In this document: one piece after another, positions 62,945 to 64,000 of the stretch | How positions within the stretch are numbered: the stretch's first letter is position 1 | Layout: every line of letters begins with the position of its first letter | Source of the DNA: Paraburkholderia elongata | GTDB taxonomy: Bacteria; Pseudomonadota; Gammaproteobacteria; Burkholderiales; Burkholderiaceae | Reading direction: 5' to 3' | Assembly (NCBI RefSeq): GCF_013177735.1 | Contig: NZ_WOEZ01000123.1 | Coordinates: forward strand, 1-64,000 | Length of the DNA stretch: 64,000 bases | Notes under the pieces: generated by a model | Told to the model about the DNA's origin: nothing | The model's input: the letters and a program-made list of their open reading frames with translations, nothing else | Databases searched by the model: none | Made by a program: the position numbers and the translations under genes

Positions 62945-63787
62945 GGTTGTGTCGCAGTAAGACGAGAGGGATGGGTAAAGGCGATATTATCAGGATTACG
63001 TATGAAGCGAGCGAGTAGAACTGGTGATTGGCTGACAGCGGAACTTTACCCGAGCATTTCATCTGATCCTTTCTTGATCATGTGTATCAGCTCGATGCCA
63101 CCCAGAATGACGCGCGCGCAGTCAAAGTCCTTGAACCCCAGCATCGGCCGGGTGATGCGTTTGATACGCCCGATGGTCCTGTTCGACGATGTTGTTCAGA
63201 TACTTGACCTGACGAACCTTGATGGCGGTCTCACGCTCGGCATTGATCGCGTGAAGCGCAGCCAGATTGGAACCGCTCTTGTCGATGGTTACCGTCTCGG
63301 GCGAGCCGTGCTGACCGATCGCCTTTTCGAAGAAGCGCCGGGCAGCAGCCTTGTCCCGCCTGGCCCTGAACAGAAAATCGATGGTGTTGCCCGCCTTATC
63401 CACTGCCCGGTAAAGATACTTCCACAAGCCCTTGACCTTGACATAGGTTTCATCAACCCGCCAGCTCGTGCCGACCGGACGCTTGTGCTTGCGAAACGTC
63501 TTTTCAAGCAGCGGCACCAGCTTGATGACCCAGCGATGCACCGTCGAATGATCGACGCCAATGTCGCGCTCAGCCAGCATTTCCTCAAGATTGCGAAGAC
63601 TCAGCGAGTAGGCCACGTACCACCGCACGCACAGTAGCATCACTTCAAGTGGATAGTGCAGCCGCTTCAGGACCCTCGCAATGCCCGGGGCAAGTGTCTT
63701 TCGTGGCGTCAGTGTCTTCTTCATCGGGGCCCAAAGCGTTTCTGTCAGCTTCGAATTTTACGTCTCCCGCGTTACTGCGGCAGAACC
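62945..63787 (-). mobile_element. IS6-family element 4, decayed
   Basis: Near-matching ends GGTTGTGTCGCAGTAA (62945) and, inverted, GGTTCTGCCGCAGTAA (63787) bound 843 bp. No target duplication is visible. Same orientation as element 1 at 51756, so the two could recombine or act as ends of a compound unit. Confidence 0.8.
63013..63724 (-). pseudogene. IS6 transposase with two frameshifts (element 4)
   Basis: The first about 185 codons are good (MKKTLTPRKTLAPGIARVLK, WRVDETYVKVKG, VTIDKSG, NNIVEQDHRA). A 1-bp gain near 63165 then shifts the frame so that the helix after the catalytic Glu is lost, and a second gain near 63070 shifts it again before the end, where the stop codon is also changed. 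Inactive by itself unless a related transposase acts in trans. Confidence 0.82.
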
Positions 63788-64000
63788 GCGCTGTTTGCTC
63801 TTGTCGTTTATCCGATTCACATGCGGCAAGCTGACGGCCAGCTACACCCTGAAATAGCAGCGGGCCAGAGCGCCAGAGTAGAGGCATCAGATCGCTAGCG
63901 GCCATGAAGGGATTCACTGACACAGTCTTTTCCGTAAATCAAGCAGTGTGACGGAGCGTTGTCCGAATTGCCGCCGAAGGGTACTGCACCAATGTTGAGG
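63788..64000. other. Window end, no gene recognised
   Basis: 213 bp right of IS6 element 4. No coding similarity, repeat or RNA gene is evident. Missing context beyond the window prevents judging whether the other part of the fuconate dehydratase gene lies further right. Confidence 0.5.

Noticed and set aside
1..64000. CRISPR arrays, tRNA or rRNA genes, prophage
   Set aside because: No regularly spaced repeats, cloverleaf-like genes, rRNA sequences or phage structural genes were recognised on either strand.

Overview
The window looks like a chromosomal or megaplasmid segment of a Burkholderiaceae bacterium (Paraburkholderia, Caballeronia or Burkholderia type). Reasons are the high GC content, the dense set of MarR, MocR, LysR, HxlR and TetR regulators next to small-molecule transporters, IS6-family elements, and a periplasmic catalase paired with an ankyrin protein. 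The genus is inferred from gene content, not from a marker gene. I see no rRNA, tRNA, CRISPR array, prophage or replication origin.

0-31 kb is a nitrogen-compound scavenging region. A minus-strand set (MFS, DUF4392 D-glutamate-cyclase-like protein, D-threonine-aldolase-like PLP enzyme, RidA) suggests D-amino-acid turnover. A second minus-strand set runs SsuBCA-type ABC importer, amidase, gamma-glutamyltransferase-like hydrolase, OFA transporter, DHA2 exporter. Then come an asparaginase, a complete dipeptide-type ABC importer with a second amidase, a MetX-like hydrolase, a second OFA transporter with an M20 amidohydrolase and a serine hydrolase, an intact MarR, a MocR regulator facing an L-threonine aldolase, and a chemoreceptor. 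A conserved control module of about 100-200 bp occurs four times (near 13.65, 15.5, 24.1 and 28.25 kb). It heads three of the transport/hydrolase units and the intact marR. Two copies are followed by remnants of the same marR gene, each broken by a different internal deletion but leaving the downstream transporter intact. This points to an ancestral [module-marR-transporter] unit that was duplicated and then pruned to one regulator.

33-43 kb holds an HxlR regulator beside a decayed aldo/keto reductase (intact paralogous pair at 55-56.6 kb), a class II aldolase, LysR and an ACS-type MFS gene, and two tandem DHA2 exporters facing a TetR gene. 41.6-50.8 kb is a self-contained TonB system: a secreted phospholipase C/acid-phosphatase-like enzyme, a divergent TonB-dependent receptor, YncE-like beta-propeller, ExbB, ExbD, TonB, and a second YncE-like protein. 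The 630-bp divergent promoter carries a cluster of perfect palindromes, two sharing the same 16-bp form.

51-53.6 kb is an insertion-sequence scar (cytochrome c fragment, IS30 fragment, intact IS6, 5'-trimmed second IS6, remnant of a third). Another decayed IS6 copy at 62.9-63.8 kb cuts an L-fuconate dehydratase gene. Between them lie an MFS gene, the intact HxlR/aldo-keto reductase pair, a two-subunit molybdenum hydroxylase of the IorAB type and a periplasmic catalase-ankyrin pair, so this segment may have moved as an IS6-bounded unit.
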